64,000 nt of DNA from Pistacia vera (lineage: Eukaryota > Streptophyta > Magnoliopsida > Sapindales > Anacardiaceae). The translations under genes were made by a program, and so were the position numbers. Of the stretch, positions 33,800 to 45,880 are shown piece by piece (the first letter of the stretch is position 1; the number at the start of each line of letters is the position of its first letter). The notes beneath the pieces were generated by a model. It made no database searches, was not told where the DNA came from, and saw only the letters and a program-made list of their open reading frames with translations. Location: the NCBI RefSeq assembly GCF_008641045.1, contig NW_022196313.1, positions 248,001 through 312,000 of the forward strand. The letters are read 5' to 3'.

Positions 33800-36700
33800 T
33801 ATGGATTTCTATCGCAACAATTGTGGAATCACAAAAAAATTTTCTACAATAGAGTCTCGTAACCAAAGATCACGATTCAATAAATATACCCACAATATAA
33901 TTAAACCATACAAGGTTAGATTTTATACCTTCATTGGCGTCTCTTTCTCTAGATGTCTCCAAGGTATTGCTATCAACCCAAAGTAGGATCGAGCATGACG
34001 GTATCCACACAAATGTAGGTTGTGATCACTCTTGGATTGTTTGCTAGATCAAGCTAAGAGCTTAAGAGGAGTGGCGGATTTGAGAGAAAATTCTTTCTAG
34101 GGTTGCGGCTAGGGTTTTGTGTTTGGGAGGTTTAGTTTAAAAATTAAACTAAAACTTTGCTCTCAAAAGTTGTAAAATCAACTAATCAAAAATCAAAACC
34201 CAAGTCCCCTTTTATAGTTGATAATCCGCAGATTATACAGTTTTCATTAGTCTTTTTATTCGGATTTCAGGTACTTTTTGGTGCATTTTGACCTGAATTG
34301 TTGTTTAATTCTTTACATGTTGTGTTTCAAGTTAAAATAGACATTTTGAGCAAATAAGGACAAAATTGAAAGTTTTGACTCAGAAGTTAGTGGATCTCAG
34401 AAGTTAGAAGAGTTCTGAAGTAGGACAAAGCACGATGAGGCTTGTTCCAAAGGGAGAGCACCGAGAATCGAAGAAGAAAGCGAAAGAAGCAAGCAGAGTG
34501 GCAGTTCTATAAATTCATAACCTTTCAAGTAGCTTCGCCCCGGCGAAGAATTATCCTTCGCCACGGCAAAGTACGGCAGACACAAACAAGTCTGAGGCTT
34601 TCTTCGCCGCGGCGACAGTCGTAATTTTTAGTTTTGTAAAACGCACAATTTTACGTTGTGCGTGTTTTTCTTAGAAATTTAGGGCGAGGTATAAAAGAAA
34701 AACTTAACCTTTTTGCCCAGTGGTCGTGTAAGAAGTAGGGTTAGCAACTTTTACATTATTTTTGGATTAAGCTTAGAGATTTTTAGCAATTGAAAGGGTG
34801 AAGATCTGATTTTGAAACAAAGGATTCATCAATTGGGGAGATTTCTTGTCCTCTCTCTTACTTTTCATTATGTTGAACTTGATTATTTTCGTTTTTCTTA
34901 ATTGTAGTGTTAATTTAGCTATGAACTAACCCATTTTCGGTTAGGGTTTTGGATTGTAATTCGGATTTCTAATGGGTTAATTATTGATCATGTTATATTC
35001 ATAGACTATGTTTTGATTGTGTGTTTGCTCTGAATTTAATGCTTTATGTGATGAACATGATGAGATTGAGAAATGAATCATGTTAGCTTCTTGGGTAATC
35101 ACCATTATAGTATTGGATGCTAGAGATAGATTTAAGAATTAATGAAATCATTGTAGGATTCTTATGCTTAATGAGTTTGGAATTGTTAACCTTCAAATTG
35201 TTGGGTGCAGAAGATTAAAAAGGAAGAATAGGAAAACATAGCCTGAGAAGGTATGTTTAACACCTTAGTGAGTTCGATTTACAATCAATGCATATGAATA
35301 TGAATGTAGTGTAATTTTTAGGTTTAACCCATAAAATCCGAATGAAGTCAAAACCCTACCCGTTTTACTTGAATTGTTTTCTGAGTTTTCATCTTGCAAT
35401 TTTTAGTTGAATTTTAGTTTAAAAGTTATTGTTCGGATTAGTTATAATTAGCTCCCATCAATCCAAAGATTTCGATTGCTCCAACTGAGAACAGTAGAAT
35501 ACTTAGTGGTTAGCTAACAGTCCTCGTGGGAACGATCTCTACTCATCATTATATTACTGGTGCGATTAGTATACTTGCTACATATTGCATGTTGTAGGAA
35601 ACACGCATCAATAGTGCAATCCATAGTAGGAATTTAATTATGATTGTGCATCTCCAAATTCCTTTTCAATTTGGATTGCAACTCTAAAAGGATTTGGAAT
35701 ATCTCTAAACGATATTCTCTTATTAAATATGTTTCCCAATTAAATATATATACCTATATAAATACATATTCCTAATTAAATAAACATTACTATTTATTTA
35801 ATCCATATATATTTATATATACATATTTAATTAATGGGTTTTAATATATTTAATTAAATTAAATATATTCCTCCATATTAATTAATATTGATATGATTCC
35901 AATTTTTCTAAAATTCCTTCAATATAAAATATTGAATATTGGTGTCAACCCTAGCAAAATTAGCCAAATAACTTTCCGCCCAAAAGGACGAAAATACCAT
36001 TTTCCTCCCAAATTATGGAAATACACTTTTTGCCCAAGGGACGAAAATGCCCTTCCAATCTGTTGTCTCTCTTAACTACCTTTTATGTGTGTGACTCGAA
36101 GGCTCTTTATTTTGTTAGCAGTGTCCCGATACCTAATTAAGCATCAACCAATTAGTGTTTCGTACACCAATCAAGATTAGCCTCTAGCAAGGCATTATCA
36201 TTACCTAGCAAATAAAGAATCAGCGATTAGGCTTACCTTTTCTATAGTATGGTTACCACGCAATTCAATCTATTCATCATCTTATATCTTATCAAGGTTT
36301 GAAGTACAGAAATAGTGTCTACTTCAAAGTATTAACCTTGGCATGTTTATATATGGTTGTCGAATCTACGACTATACAAAATTAGATTCGAGCCCCAACT
36401 CAATTCCACTGTGGCCACAAATTTGCGATCATAGTTCTTAACCAAATATCTCGTCGAGATAAGATCTCCTATAACAAGGAGTGATGAGTCATTTGTTAAT
36501 CCACCATAGTCATAATGTACTTATCGATGTAACCAATCATCACTATTCTGGTAATCTCTAAGAAAGACGACATTAGGCTAGTGTCAAATCACATCGATAT
36601 TTACACATGGTGCTCTAGTGATCTCAAGTCGAAGGATCACATGAACCACCATCTGTAAGAGGATATATTCCATAGACACTAGGTTTACCATCTTGTATGA

Positions 36701-37095
36701 AATCTTTTGATGGGTCAGTCTAGTGGACTTGCACAAGCAAGCACCTATGCGTTGCACCAGGTTGATGCCCACAACGTTGACATCTGAGATCTATCACTAC
36801 CTTTCGGTAAGATCGTTCAACGTGATGATAGTGTTTTCATATAATCTGTGTCCTAGGTCAAAGTTATACTATTACTGCGGACAATTTTGGAATGGCCACC
36901 CTATGTACTCATAGGGTTCTCATATTAAGATTTATAACACTTAATTCCCTTGTCACAGGTTTCAACATTTCTAAGGACATATACTGTTTTCTTTATATGC
37001 AATAAATAGATGCTTGTAAATAAGCAATGCCTTTATTCATTATAAATAATGTTTACAAGAGACAAATTATTGGCTCTAGTGCACCTACTCTAACA
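33800..37095 (-). mobile_element. 5' LTR of copia H, interrupted
   Basis: On the minus strand it starts TGTTAGAGTAGGTGCACTAG (plus 37095) and ends ...AATCCATA beside the primer site, with the last CA mutated. An Athila solo LTR occupies 34219-35610. Without it the LTR is about 1.9 kb, similar to the K LTR. Towards 37095 it adjoins element G at AGTTC (37096-37100). Confidence 0.82.
34219..35610 (+). mobile_element. Solo LTR, Athila family A, perfect TSD
   Basis: 1392 bp from TGATAATCC to CACGCATCA with perfect ATAGT duplications at 34214-34218 and 35611-35615. Collinear with the 5' LTR at 914-2319. Contains CTTCGCCCCGGCGAAG (34533-34548), TTCGCCACGGCAAA and TTCGCCGCGGCGAC palindromes. Confidence 0.92.
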
Positions 37096-37430
37096 AGTTC
37101 CATAATGAATATCATTCAAACTAAAAGACATTGATCCATTAGCAATCTCAAAATTATATCCATAATCATCCAAAGTGGACACAAAAATAATATTCTTTGA
37201 AACAGTAGGAACATAATAACAGTTCTCTAGTTCTATGATAAGGCCCGAAGGCATTGATAAATAATAAACTCCTATGGCTAATGCAGCAACTCTCACTCAA
37301 TCTCTAACGCGTAAGTCTGTCTCCCCTCAGCCGAGCACTCTACTCTGTCGTAGCCCCTACACATTGGTACAAATGTGAGAACCACATTCAATGTTAATGA
37401 CCTAAGATGTTACAGGAGAAAAATTTATCT
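37096..37430 (-). pseudogene. Copia G protease / pre-integrase junction
   Basis: The minus strand encodes VAALAIGVYYLSMPSG, LENCYYVPTVSKNIIFVS and FSLNDIHYG, the conserved stretch after the copia protease active site. Upstream (plus 37300-37400) the active-site region is degenerate. The rest of Pol is cut off by the H LTR at 37095. Confidence 0.8.
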
Positions 37431-38196
37431 CAATCATAAACATACCTAATAAAGAAGATGCATTCTTCTTCTTGCATGCTAGGAAGGTCTTGCAATGTTT
37501 CCTTTAGTGGCTAGGATTCCCACAGTGAGGACAAACGTCCTTCCTGTCTACAATAATTCCTTCCAATGACTCTTGGGCCTTTTCATTTACACTTGAGTTT
37601 GCTTCAACTAACGTCAATGCCTTAGACATATTCATGCCTAGCTCAGTAGCCTCCAACATATCTAGAACCTCAGGAAGGGTGTTCTTCTCATTGTTCTTGA
37701 CAAAGTCATAGACAAAGTAAGAATAAGAATCTGGCAAGGACTATGATATTAGGTCTATTGCTAAACCTTCATTAAGTCCACATCCCAAAATCTCAAGCAT
37801 GTTCATATACTTTGTTAACTTGAGTATATGAGAGCCAATTTTGGTACCCTCATCCATCTCGCATCTTAATAGTGACTACAACACCTTATACTTTTCCTTA
37901 TTCTGAAGAGTATATATTATGGTAGGTAAGTCCATATTTCCATACTGCATTTGTAATAATGGTGTCGTTGATGCTAACACGATATACCTCGTAAGTTTGA
38001 CGTTAGAATCATGTGTACGTTTCATAAAAACATACCCAGTCTGTTGGGTGGAACTATTAACAGGCTCTGGTGACAAAGCCTCTTCGATAGTGTATAATCC
38101 GTTATTAGTCTTGGTAGTTCTATACCAGTCTACAAAACTTTCACCATCAAACTTGTTTCTTAGTTCGATGATTGATTGCAGTGATGACGTGTTCAT
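37431..38196 (-). pseudogene. Copia G Gag with zinc knuckle
   Basis: Starts ATG at 38196 (NTSSLQSIIELRNKFDGESF, then DWYRTTK), which is the copia Gag N-terminus (in K and H the matching part is more broken). After a frame break around 37876 it continues LVEANSSVNEKAQESLEG and ends with the partial zinc knuckle CPHCGNPSH at about 37504. The protein packages element RNA. Two open segments of 106 and 77 codons remain; the frame between is disrupted. Confidence 0.85.
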
Positions 38197-39782
38197 TTTA
38201 GGATCTACAAGTGCAAAAATAAATAGAATTAAAACATGTTCAATTATTTAATAAGGTCTTTTAATTAAATAATTACTCCCACTATATTACTCAAGTCTTG
38301 ATAGCCCTCACTATCAAACTCGGGATGGCCCGTTACCTAGTAGGCTGAGATCCCATTAATTCCATTCTAAACCTTTGTTGTGGCAAACAAAACCGGAATG
38401 GGTTAATTAGGTAGGCCAAGAAACTCAATCTTATACCAGCTAATGGCACCAACCATTAATCGTCAAATATAAATTGAGCCAACAAACCAATTACACATCT
38501 GATGGCACCAACCATCATCCTCAAGTGTAACTCTCAGGTAAATAGAGTGGACACTACATGCCCCATGTATACTTTGGTAAATATACTTCTCTATTATGCC
38601 TCTAGTTTACTTATCATCCATCATTGTGGTGAACAAGCAAAGCACACTCAGTTAAGTCAGACCCATCACCATTAAGGAAAAACTCCAATGACCTTCTAAC
38701 CTCCCATTGGTAGAAGCATACCTTTCGCTGTGGCAAACAAGGTAACGATGAATAGTGGTTTGATCAAATTCATGGTGATGGAAGGCTTTAGGTTTCTTTG
38801 TTTGACTTAATATCTTTTACAATGGTTTTGCTATTATGTCTCATCAGACATTGTTGTTTTGACATGCTTTCCAAATGTAAAAACATCTAGCATGCATTCT
38901 ACAACAATCATAAATACGTGCCAATACATGGCCCATCTAAAATCGATCTTCCCAAGCCAAGGGGAATCGGTTGGTCAACCTAAGGATCCTGTTAAAACAA
39001 ATCTTTGGGAATGGCTTCACTTCTTATTCTCAATTTTCTTTACATCATAAATACAATTACAAAAGATAGACACCTCAATTTACATTTGAGGGGAATTAGA
39101 TGAGAAAAGAAATTACAAAGAGATTATTAGAAGAAGGCAGGACACACAGGTCTTATTTAATAAAATGAAATGTTACAACCATTCATTCCCAAAAATTGAA
39201 AAAATCCCACAGGTCTTAGGCTCATGTATCGACACCATATAATCTCAAACATCATGGCATTGCATATTAGAAATCAAAATAAGAAAAAACTGACGTTTGA
39301 TTGGTATTTGGTAAATTATGATTACCCTTTGAATAATGTTAGAATCTCAAATTGGTCCCTACACTTGCAAACTTTGTAATTTAGTCCCTACCAGTTCAAA
39401 CAAAACTAAATAGTTAAGAATAGCACTGACTGTTTTGTTTTTTATGGCTTGGCAAAATGCCAACTCTATAGTTCCCAAAAGACCCTTCTCCCGTAACAAC
39501 GTGACCCTACCAATTCCACACGAAAGCTTGCGAGAAAAAGCCTATCGAACGGGCTGCTGCTGGCAACAACCGACAACCACCCGATAGCCTAAAAACAAGC
39601 TTCTATGTGCAGATTGTCACAATAGTGCACAACCTTGGCTTCTCATGAGCAGGACATGGATAGGGTCGCGTGCACCATCGCTGTGCAAAAATGCATGCGA
39701 CAAAGCTGGAATAGTCGTGTGTAAGCGCGCATGACACCTAACACAACCACACGCAAACGTGCATGACATCAGGCCCAACTGC
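38197..39782 (-). other. Non-coding leader of copia G
   Basis: About 1.6 kb collinear with the leaders of K and H (for example ATTAAGGAAAAACTCCAATG and GGTCTTAGGCTCATGTA near 39220, as in K near 52650). No coding frame. It runs into the CTTAAG palindrome array; neither the primer site nor the LTR of G was found beyond it. Confidence 0.65.
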
Positions 39783-40195
39783 ATAAGCGATCATGTACAA
39801 GGCAGAATCAATACGTGCCCAGATGCATGATCGCTTACGTGATTTACTTTCTCACTTAAGCGATTGTTTGCTTTTACCCTTGGTCGCTTAAGTGATTTGG
39901 GATCACTTAAGTAATCAAGTCCAAGACAGAATCAAGATTTGCCCAGATACACGATCGCTTAAGCAATTTATGGTCTCGCTTAAGTAATTATTTGCTTTTA
40001 CCCTTGGTCACTTAAGTGATTTGGGATCGCTTAAGCGATCAAGTCTGAGGCAGAATCAAGATCTAACCAGATGCATGATCACTTAAGCGATTTAAGGTCT
40101 CTCTTAAGCGATTCTTCGCTTTTACCCTTGGTCACTTAAGTGATTCTTCATTTGTCTTCTTATCTAGCCGATGTCTTGATATTGTGCACGTTTAA
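39783..40195. repeat. Three tandem units of about 120 bp packed with TCGCTTAAGCGA palindromes
   Basis: The sequence AAGGCAGAATCAA...GCCCAGATGCATGATCGCTT...TTTACCCTTGGTC...GGGATC recurs three times with a period near 120 bp. Each unit has four near-copies of the dyad ATCGCTTAAGCGAT. In total twelve occur; the copy at 40023 is exact and others differ by one to three bases. Function unknown. It could be the leader slot of copia G or the subterminal region of the MULE remnant that follows. Confidence 0.8.
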
Positions 40196-40559
40196 GTGAG
40201 AAATTATATTCCGTATTGTGGCTAAGCTTTATATTCAATCATAACCATCCATATTTGTGAAATGAGGTACGTTTCTACTAACATGCCACACTCGTGACTA
40301 ATTCAGTAAATTGATTGATCGATTTGATTGTCTTGATACGATAATAATGTTGATAATATTTATTTTGTTTGTCTTGCTTCTTTGGGCAGCTATCAGTGTT
40401 GTTCAGAGGTAAATGCAAAATTTTACTAACTTAAACCCTTTTTAAAATTGATGAAAATAAAAATAATTAATTTGATTTAATACGTTATAAAGGATGATTA
40501 TTCAAGGTAACAATACAATTTAAAACATAAAAAATTGAAAACAATAACTCTTCAACGGT
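40196..40559. other. Unassigned spacer
   Basis: AT-rich sequence between the palindrome array and the MULE frame. No element ends, no coding frame and no clear copia primer site. Confidence 0.4.
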
Positions 40560-41760
40560 TGGCCTTGGAAACTCTCTCGATTTCATCCTTCAAAGTCGTC
40601 TTGCTACCTTGGTTTGTCAACTCAAGCATATAACGACACGCTTCTAATACTACGTACCTGTGCTCAAGCATATAACGACAAGCTTCTAATACAAAATCTT
40701 ATGTATGTTGTCTCCCTTTCCAACATTTCTAGTAACTAACAACACATCCCAACTCTGTACACACAAGTCTCTAAATATCTTTAGGAGATGGACCTTTCCC
40801 TTCAACGAACTGACTTTTGAAAAATTGTCCAATAACATCAGTAGAGGCTTGTTGATGCTCACCTGAAATATGTCCCAAACCACATGTGTGCTCATGGGTA
40901 TATGTGCTAACAATAAATTTTTCGGACTCCACCAACCTTCTACAATAAACCCACCACATGCATGTTCTGTCATGACATACAACTCTCACAACCGATGAAT
41001 TAGACTTTTTGGTGATGAACTCAAAATTACCTCTCACAGCAACAAGTTTTAGCTTTCTCACCACTTCCCCTTTGTTGTCAAATAAATACCCTATGCGCAA
41101 CTCTGATCCATCCATAAAAACATGAGCTGGTTCACTATTACCTACAATTGCCCCCTCTAAACCTGTATAAAGGACCATAGTGTTCTTTCCCTCACAAACT
41201 AAACCTTCTACATAACCTGTATTCAAAGGAATCTCTACATCTGTGGGAACATGTACGAGGTCCTCCTCCTTAACATTTTCATTCTACCGCACATGACCAA
41301 CCTCTTCTACAGTGTCCTTCTCACCACCCAAATCACCGCCCACTATTGATTTTTCAACAAAGAAATCAATGCCCTCATAGTTCAAATTAAAACTAATATT
41401 CTCTCTGCCAACTTTCTCGCTATCCCCTTCCTTTGAACCAACTTCCAATGGTTTATCTACAAAAAAAACCCTTTAAAATCAGCCTTGAACCATTATCGCC
41501 CACATCAATCATATATAACCTCACACCTTCATCCGACTTTAATATAGTAGAAGGTACCTTATAATGTTCAGAAACTCTGCTTAAAACATACTTCACAACT
41601 ATATCACTACGTGAGCAACTCAAATCACCTCTTCTAATTATTTCATCAATCAACTCATCAAAACTAACCTCTATGCTCACAGTAATTGGTATAACTTCTT
41701 TGCTCTTCCCATTCCACTTCCAGCAACTTTCTTCCTCCACCTACTCACCAAAATATTCAA
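40560..41760 (-). pseudogene. MULE (MuDR-type) transposase N-terminal region, broken
   Basis: MuDR transposases move Mutator-like DNA elements. The frame from ATG at 41740 (WKWNGKSKEVIPITVS, then IEVSFDELIDEIIRRG) resembles the PB1-like N-terminus of plant MULE transposases. After a degenerate gap, 41226-40771 encodes SELRIGYLFDNKGEVVRKLK, VVRVVCHDRTCMWWVYCRR and STYTHEHTCG, the MuDR zinc-binding DNA-binding domain with its C..C..H..C pattern. The end (ELGCVVSY, stop, KCWKGRQ) matches the ...SYWKAWKAR segment just before the catalytic domain. The DDE core is absent. A 30-bp direct repeat (about 40622 and 40662) duplicates the last coding stretch. Confidence 0.82.
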
Positions 41761-41867
41761 CACCCAAAACAACTTGTCTCATGTCTAATAATAGCCAAGT
41801 ACCTATAATGCAAGAAAAAAAATTATTAACTGATGTATTAAGGGTTAAAAGATTTTAAAAAGCATCT

Positions 41868-41995
41868 ACATAGTCACTTGAGTGATCTGGTGTATTGATT
41901 AAGCAATCTGGCATATTTCTTACTGGATCGCTTAAGTGATATAATGGATCGCTTAAACAATCTAGTATAAATAAGCCTGATTGCTTAAGCGATCC
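41868..41995. repeat. Second cluster of CTTAAG palindromes, upstream of the MULE gene
   Basis: Five near-copies of the TCGCTTAAGCGA dyad in about 125 bp (including GATCGCTTAAGTGAT and ATTGCTTAAGCGATC), about 110 bases before the transposase ATG. With the array at 39783-40195 they bracket the transposase remnant, as subterminal transposase-binding repeats would. That role is inference. Confidence 0.7.
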
Positions 41996-42959
41996 ATCAT
42001 ATCTAGAACACATTTTCAGTCATCTCCACCTACAATCGGTGCTACCACCCCAACTACCTACAATGCAGGAAAATATTCAACAAATTTCACTCCTTTCAAC
42101 TTGCATTACATCAAACACAACCCAACAACCTAAACAACTAAATCAAAATCATAACCCAAACTCAATCCATCATTAAATCTTTGTAAATCGAAATATAAAA
42201 TGGAAAAGGGAGATACACATACTTGGATGAAATGTCAGGAGGAGGAGGAAAAGGAGGATCGATGGCAGAGAAGATGTTAATGGCGGAGGAAGAAGATAGT
42301 GTTAATGGCGGGAAGAATAAGATGTACAGGAAGAATAAGATGTAGATGCAGAAGAAGAAGAAGAAGACGTAGACGAAGCTTAGAAGAAACAACAACCAGG
42401 GGAGGGATGCGTTAATGGCAGGAGGAAGAAGAAGAAGGTGTTTGGGTTTGTTTGTAAGAATTTCGGCTCTTTGGGGACATATTGTAATTTTCAAAAGATT
42501 ACACAATACTTTATTAGTCCTAATTAACCACTAATCATGTTTAATTAACTTTAATCAATAATAAGGCTATTTACTTAACACTTTCAAACTACAAGGCCTT
42601 TTAATAAAATGTCCCGTGGGGATGAGGGAAGGTAAGTAGCAAGCAAGAAAGAAAATTGGGGGTTGGAGTTTTTGGGGTGGGGAAAAAATATAAAAGGGGC
42701 TGGGCAATTTTTTCTATTTATTTTTTTTCTTAATTATATTTTATACATTTTTTCTTTTTTTTTTTTTAAAAAAAAAACTTAATTTTTTCTTTTATTTAAT
42801 AGACTAATTATTAACAAAAATAAAAATGTTTATCTCTGATATATAAAATATATATTATTATTCATCATATCAAACACAAATTAAATTATTCTACCCTTCA
42901 TAATTTTTATAGATTTAACGACCCAAACTTTTCAACTAAGCTTTTTTTCAGGTTTTTAT
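41996..42959. other. Unassigned, includes GAAGAAG-rich low-complexity sequence
   Basis: 42225-42445 is rich in GGAGGA/GAAGAAG repeats; the long minus-strand open frame here is a by-product of that composition. 42700-42960 is A/T-run sequence. No terminal inverted repeat or element end was identified. Confidence 0.4.
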
Positions 42960-43547
42960 ATCTGTTTAATTAATCAATTACTTAAGTGAGCGACCTAAGA
43001 AGAAGAAATTCCCACATACACGCCGCCTTAAGTAAGCGGCCTAAGAAGAAGAAGAAGGATTTGTACGGCCCGCAAGAGTGTATGTGGATGAGGGCTGTAC
43101 CAAAAAGAAGTTCCTACATGCACGCCACCTTAATTGAGTGGCCTAAGAAGAAGAAGAATTTGTACGGCCCACAAGAGTGTATGTAGGTGAGGACTGTACT
43201 CACTCACTCACACAGCCAAGGTTCCGAATTCATGCATCAACCGAGTCCGATCGACAAAGAATAAGAAAGAATAAGAAAGAATGAGAAAGAAGAAGAAAGA
43301 ATAAAAATAAGAATAAAAATGAGAAAGAATGAGAAAGCATGAGAAAGCAAGAAAAGAAAAGAAAGAAAAGAAAAGAGAGAGCAAGAAAGAAAGAAAAGAA
43401 ACAAAAAGAAAGAAAAGCAGTGATTACATACTATAATTTCTTAGTATACTAGTCAAGAAAGAAGAAAGAAAAGAAACAAAAAGAAAGAAAAGCAGTGATT
43501 ACATACTATAATTTCTTAGTATACTAGTCAAGAAAGAAGTTATTACA
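42960..43547 (+). mobile_element. 5' LTR of gypsy element I (family C type), 5'-truncated
   Basis: Ends GTTATTACA just before the primer site. It shares, in inverse orientation to the solo LTR at 44261, the CCGAGTCCGATCGACAA stretch and the GTACGGCCC...GAGTGTATGTGG segment, which is present twice (about 43010-43110 and 43110-43200). A 63-bp block with GCAGTGATTACATACTATAA is tandemly duplicated at 43420-43535. An AAGAAAG-rich run occupies 43260-43420. The LTR start was not found. Confidence 0.72.
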
Positions 43548-43551
43548 TTTT

Positions 43552-43563
43552 TGGTATCAGAGC
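43552..43563 (+). promoter_or_regulatory. Primer binding site of gypsy element I
   Basis: TGGTATCAGAGC, exactly the initiator tRNA-Met type site, four bases after the LTR end. Confidence 0.9.
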
Positions 43564-43687
43564 AAGATTTTGGGATTTGACAGTATGCCACTCTCGCCGC
43601 CACGACGTTCCATAGCCGATCGTTGTAAGTTAATTCTTTCCTTACTTAAAGTGTTATTTGAGTTGATTAAGTGTGGTTGTCTTGTAG

Positions 43688-44260
43688 ATGAGGCGTAGAA
43701 CTTGAGCAAGTAGTAAGAAGACAATGAGTGCAGGGGAACCTTCTAACCCACCAGACCCTACTCCCCCTACTCTTGATGAAGCTAGAATTCAGGGTATTAT
43801 ATAGCAAGTATTAGTAGAAAGCCAGGGGATAGTTGAATCAAAAAGAATTGAAACCCCCGTTCAACTACCGACCACCCTGGAAGAAAGAGAAAGGCCGATA
43901 CCTTCGACAGTACAAAATCCGATTGAGCCGATATATGGGCTCCCAAGTTAGCACCAGCCATCAGAATTTAGAGGTACAACAGACCCATTAGTAGCAGAAG
44001 AATGGTTTAGGTCCGTGGAATGCACGACGGCATTGTTTTCTATGACTTGTTTCGAGGTGATACTCGAATCTGGTGGGAATTGATGGAGGATACTCATGAT
44101 ATATTTGTGATGACTTGGAGAGAGTTCAGAAGATTGTTTGAGGTTAAGTATAGAACAGTTGACCGGGTTCATGAGAAGATTCAAGAGTTTATTAGTTTGA
44201 AGCAAGGGTCGAGTACAATGAAAGAGTATTCGGTGAAATTTAATTCCCTTGCACGGTTTG
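43688..44260 (+). pseudogene. Gypsy element I Gag, first part
   Basis: Begins MRRRT at 43688 with an early stop, continues EARIQGII and EPIYGLPS, then EEWFRSVECTTALFSMT. After a frameshift near 44030 the Gag core is clear: TWREFRRLFEVKYRTVDRV and EFISLKQGSSTMKEYSVKFN, typical of chromovirus (Tekay/Del-like) Gag. The frame is interrupted at LARF by the solo LTR at 44261 and resumes after it with APGIV. Confidence 0.85.
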
Positions 44261-45429
44261 TGTAATACTTTCTTTCTAGCTAGTATACTCATAAAATAAT
44301 CAATAAAACTCATTAAAAATATATATAAGAAAATACACATATAAACGAGTAATAAAGTATGGGCCCATATTTAATTTTTCTGTATATACAAATATACTCA
44401 AAATAGCAACTTGACAGTGTAGCCCAATCCATTCCACTGCGTGACATTTCGAGTGACCGCAACTCACCTATTACCTGCAAAAACATTGAAAACAACAAAG
44501 TGAGCACTAATTGCTCAGTAATTAAACCCGCTATGCTACCCTTCTCTCTCTGTTGATTAAATCCTGAATTTTCTTTCCTTACAACTCATTTCCCGAGTAT
44601 TCTTTATTCTTTCTCTGTTCTTCTCTTTGTTCTTTCTCATCCTTTCTCTGTTTGCTCACTGTTTTTCTCTGAATTTTCTAATTTTTTTACTACTCACGAT
44701 AATGAGCATGGTATTATGCATATTTATGATGCAAATGCACAAATGCATAGATTATTCATTTTCTTTTCTATTTTTCTTATTCTATTTTCTGTTTCTTATT
44801 CTTTATTTCTTTCTTTCTTTTCTAGTCTTTCTTTCTATTCTGTCTTTCTTTCTGTTCTTTCTTTCTTTTCTATTCTTTCTTTCTTTCTTTCTATTCTTTC
44901 TTTTCTTGTCGATCAGACTCGGTTGAGGCATGGATTTGGAGCCTTGGCCGTGTGAGTGGATTCTCTAATTCTGAGTATAGTCCTCATCCACACACACTTC
45001 TAACGGACTATACAATTCTTCTTTCTAAATTCTGAGGCTGCTCACTAAAGGCGGCATGCATGTGGGACTCTGTCACTCACGGGCTCCGCATTGCAACAAC
45101 CTTCTCTTCTTTTTATCTTTTTACACTTCTTTAACTAAAATTTCATATTTGCATATCTTAATATTCTCATTTCTTTCTATTTTCTATTTAACATATTTTA
45201 GTACTTTTTCATGCTCTTATGAAGATGTATGTATGTAGATGGTTTCATGCTTATAATTCTTTCTAAATGAAAATGTTTAAATGCAAGGATGCCATGTAGC
45301 ATAAAAATAAGTTTCTCTTAATGCAAGTTTAAGGCATTTTCTTCACATTTTCTCAAAATAACTTTAGCAAAAATCAACTAAAGGTATAAGAGCATAAATT
45401 AAATTGCGTACCCCCATGTGGGCGTTACA
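44261..45429 (-). mobile_element. Solo LTR, family C type, in Gag, perfect TSD
   Basis: 1169 bp from TGTAATACTT to GGGCGTTACA; minus orientation (starts TGTAACGCCC). Perfect GTTTG duplications at 44256-44260 and 45430-45434. Contains a TTTC/TTCTTTC-rich run at 44760-44905. Same subfamily as 59001-60905 (shared CTTTCTAGCTAGTATACTCATA near the left end). Confidence 0.92.
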
Positions 45430-45880
45430 GTTTGCACCTGGTATAGTAAATACCCTAGAGTTGAGAAAAGACAAGTTTGTTCATGGGCTGAAGCCAGAGA
45501 TAGCCCATGATGTAATGGCAGGAGCAGAGCCCCTCGAACTTATAGTGAAGCTTTAGAGCGAGCTTTAAGGGCAAAAATTTTTGTAAACAAGCTTACCCTA
45601 GCGGGACCAAGTGAACCATCTCCCGCTCCACAGAAAGAAAGAATTGATGTTGTGAGGATTAGGGAAATGAGGAATAAGAAGAAATTCCAGTCGAAGAAGA
45701 ATAGAGAAGATTGGCAGAGTAAACGGCCTAGAACAATGGAGTTTCCCCCATGTCAAAGTGTGGGAAGACTCATCCAAGAGCGTGTCTAAGAGAGTTGGAC
45801 CGTAATATATGTTATAGATGTCAATAGCCAGGGCATCTGATGAAAGATTGTAAAGCTTCTCTTCCACCTACAGCACAGAC
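45430..45880 (+). pseudogene. Gypsy element I Gag, second part with zinc knuckle
   Basis: Continues Gag after the solo LTR: APGIVNTLELRKDKFVHGL, then KPEIAHDVM, a frameshift near 45545, ALERALRAK, basic KKKFQSKKNRE, and a CCHC zinc knuckle CYRC-x4-H-x4-C at about 45810-45855 with an in-frame TAG inside it. It stops at the CAGAC duplication where copia K is inserted and continues at 54189. Confidence 0.85.

Noticed and set aside
42162..42506. 114-codon minus-strand open frame
   Set aside because: Comes from a GAAGAAG/GGAGGA low-complexity tract; hydrophobic Phe/Leu/Pro composition is an artefact of the repeat.
44627..44955. Two overlapping Phe/Leu/Ser-rich open frames
   Set aside because: Encoded by TTTC microsatellite inside a solo LTR, as is the similar frame at 59282-59671.
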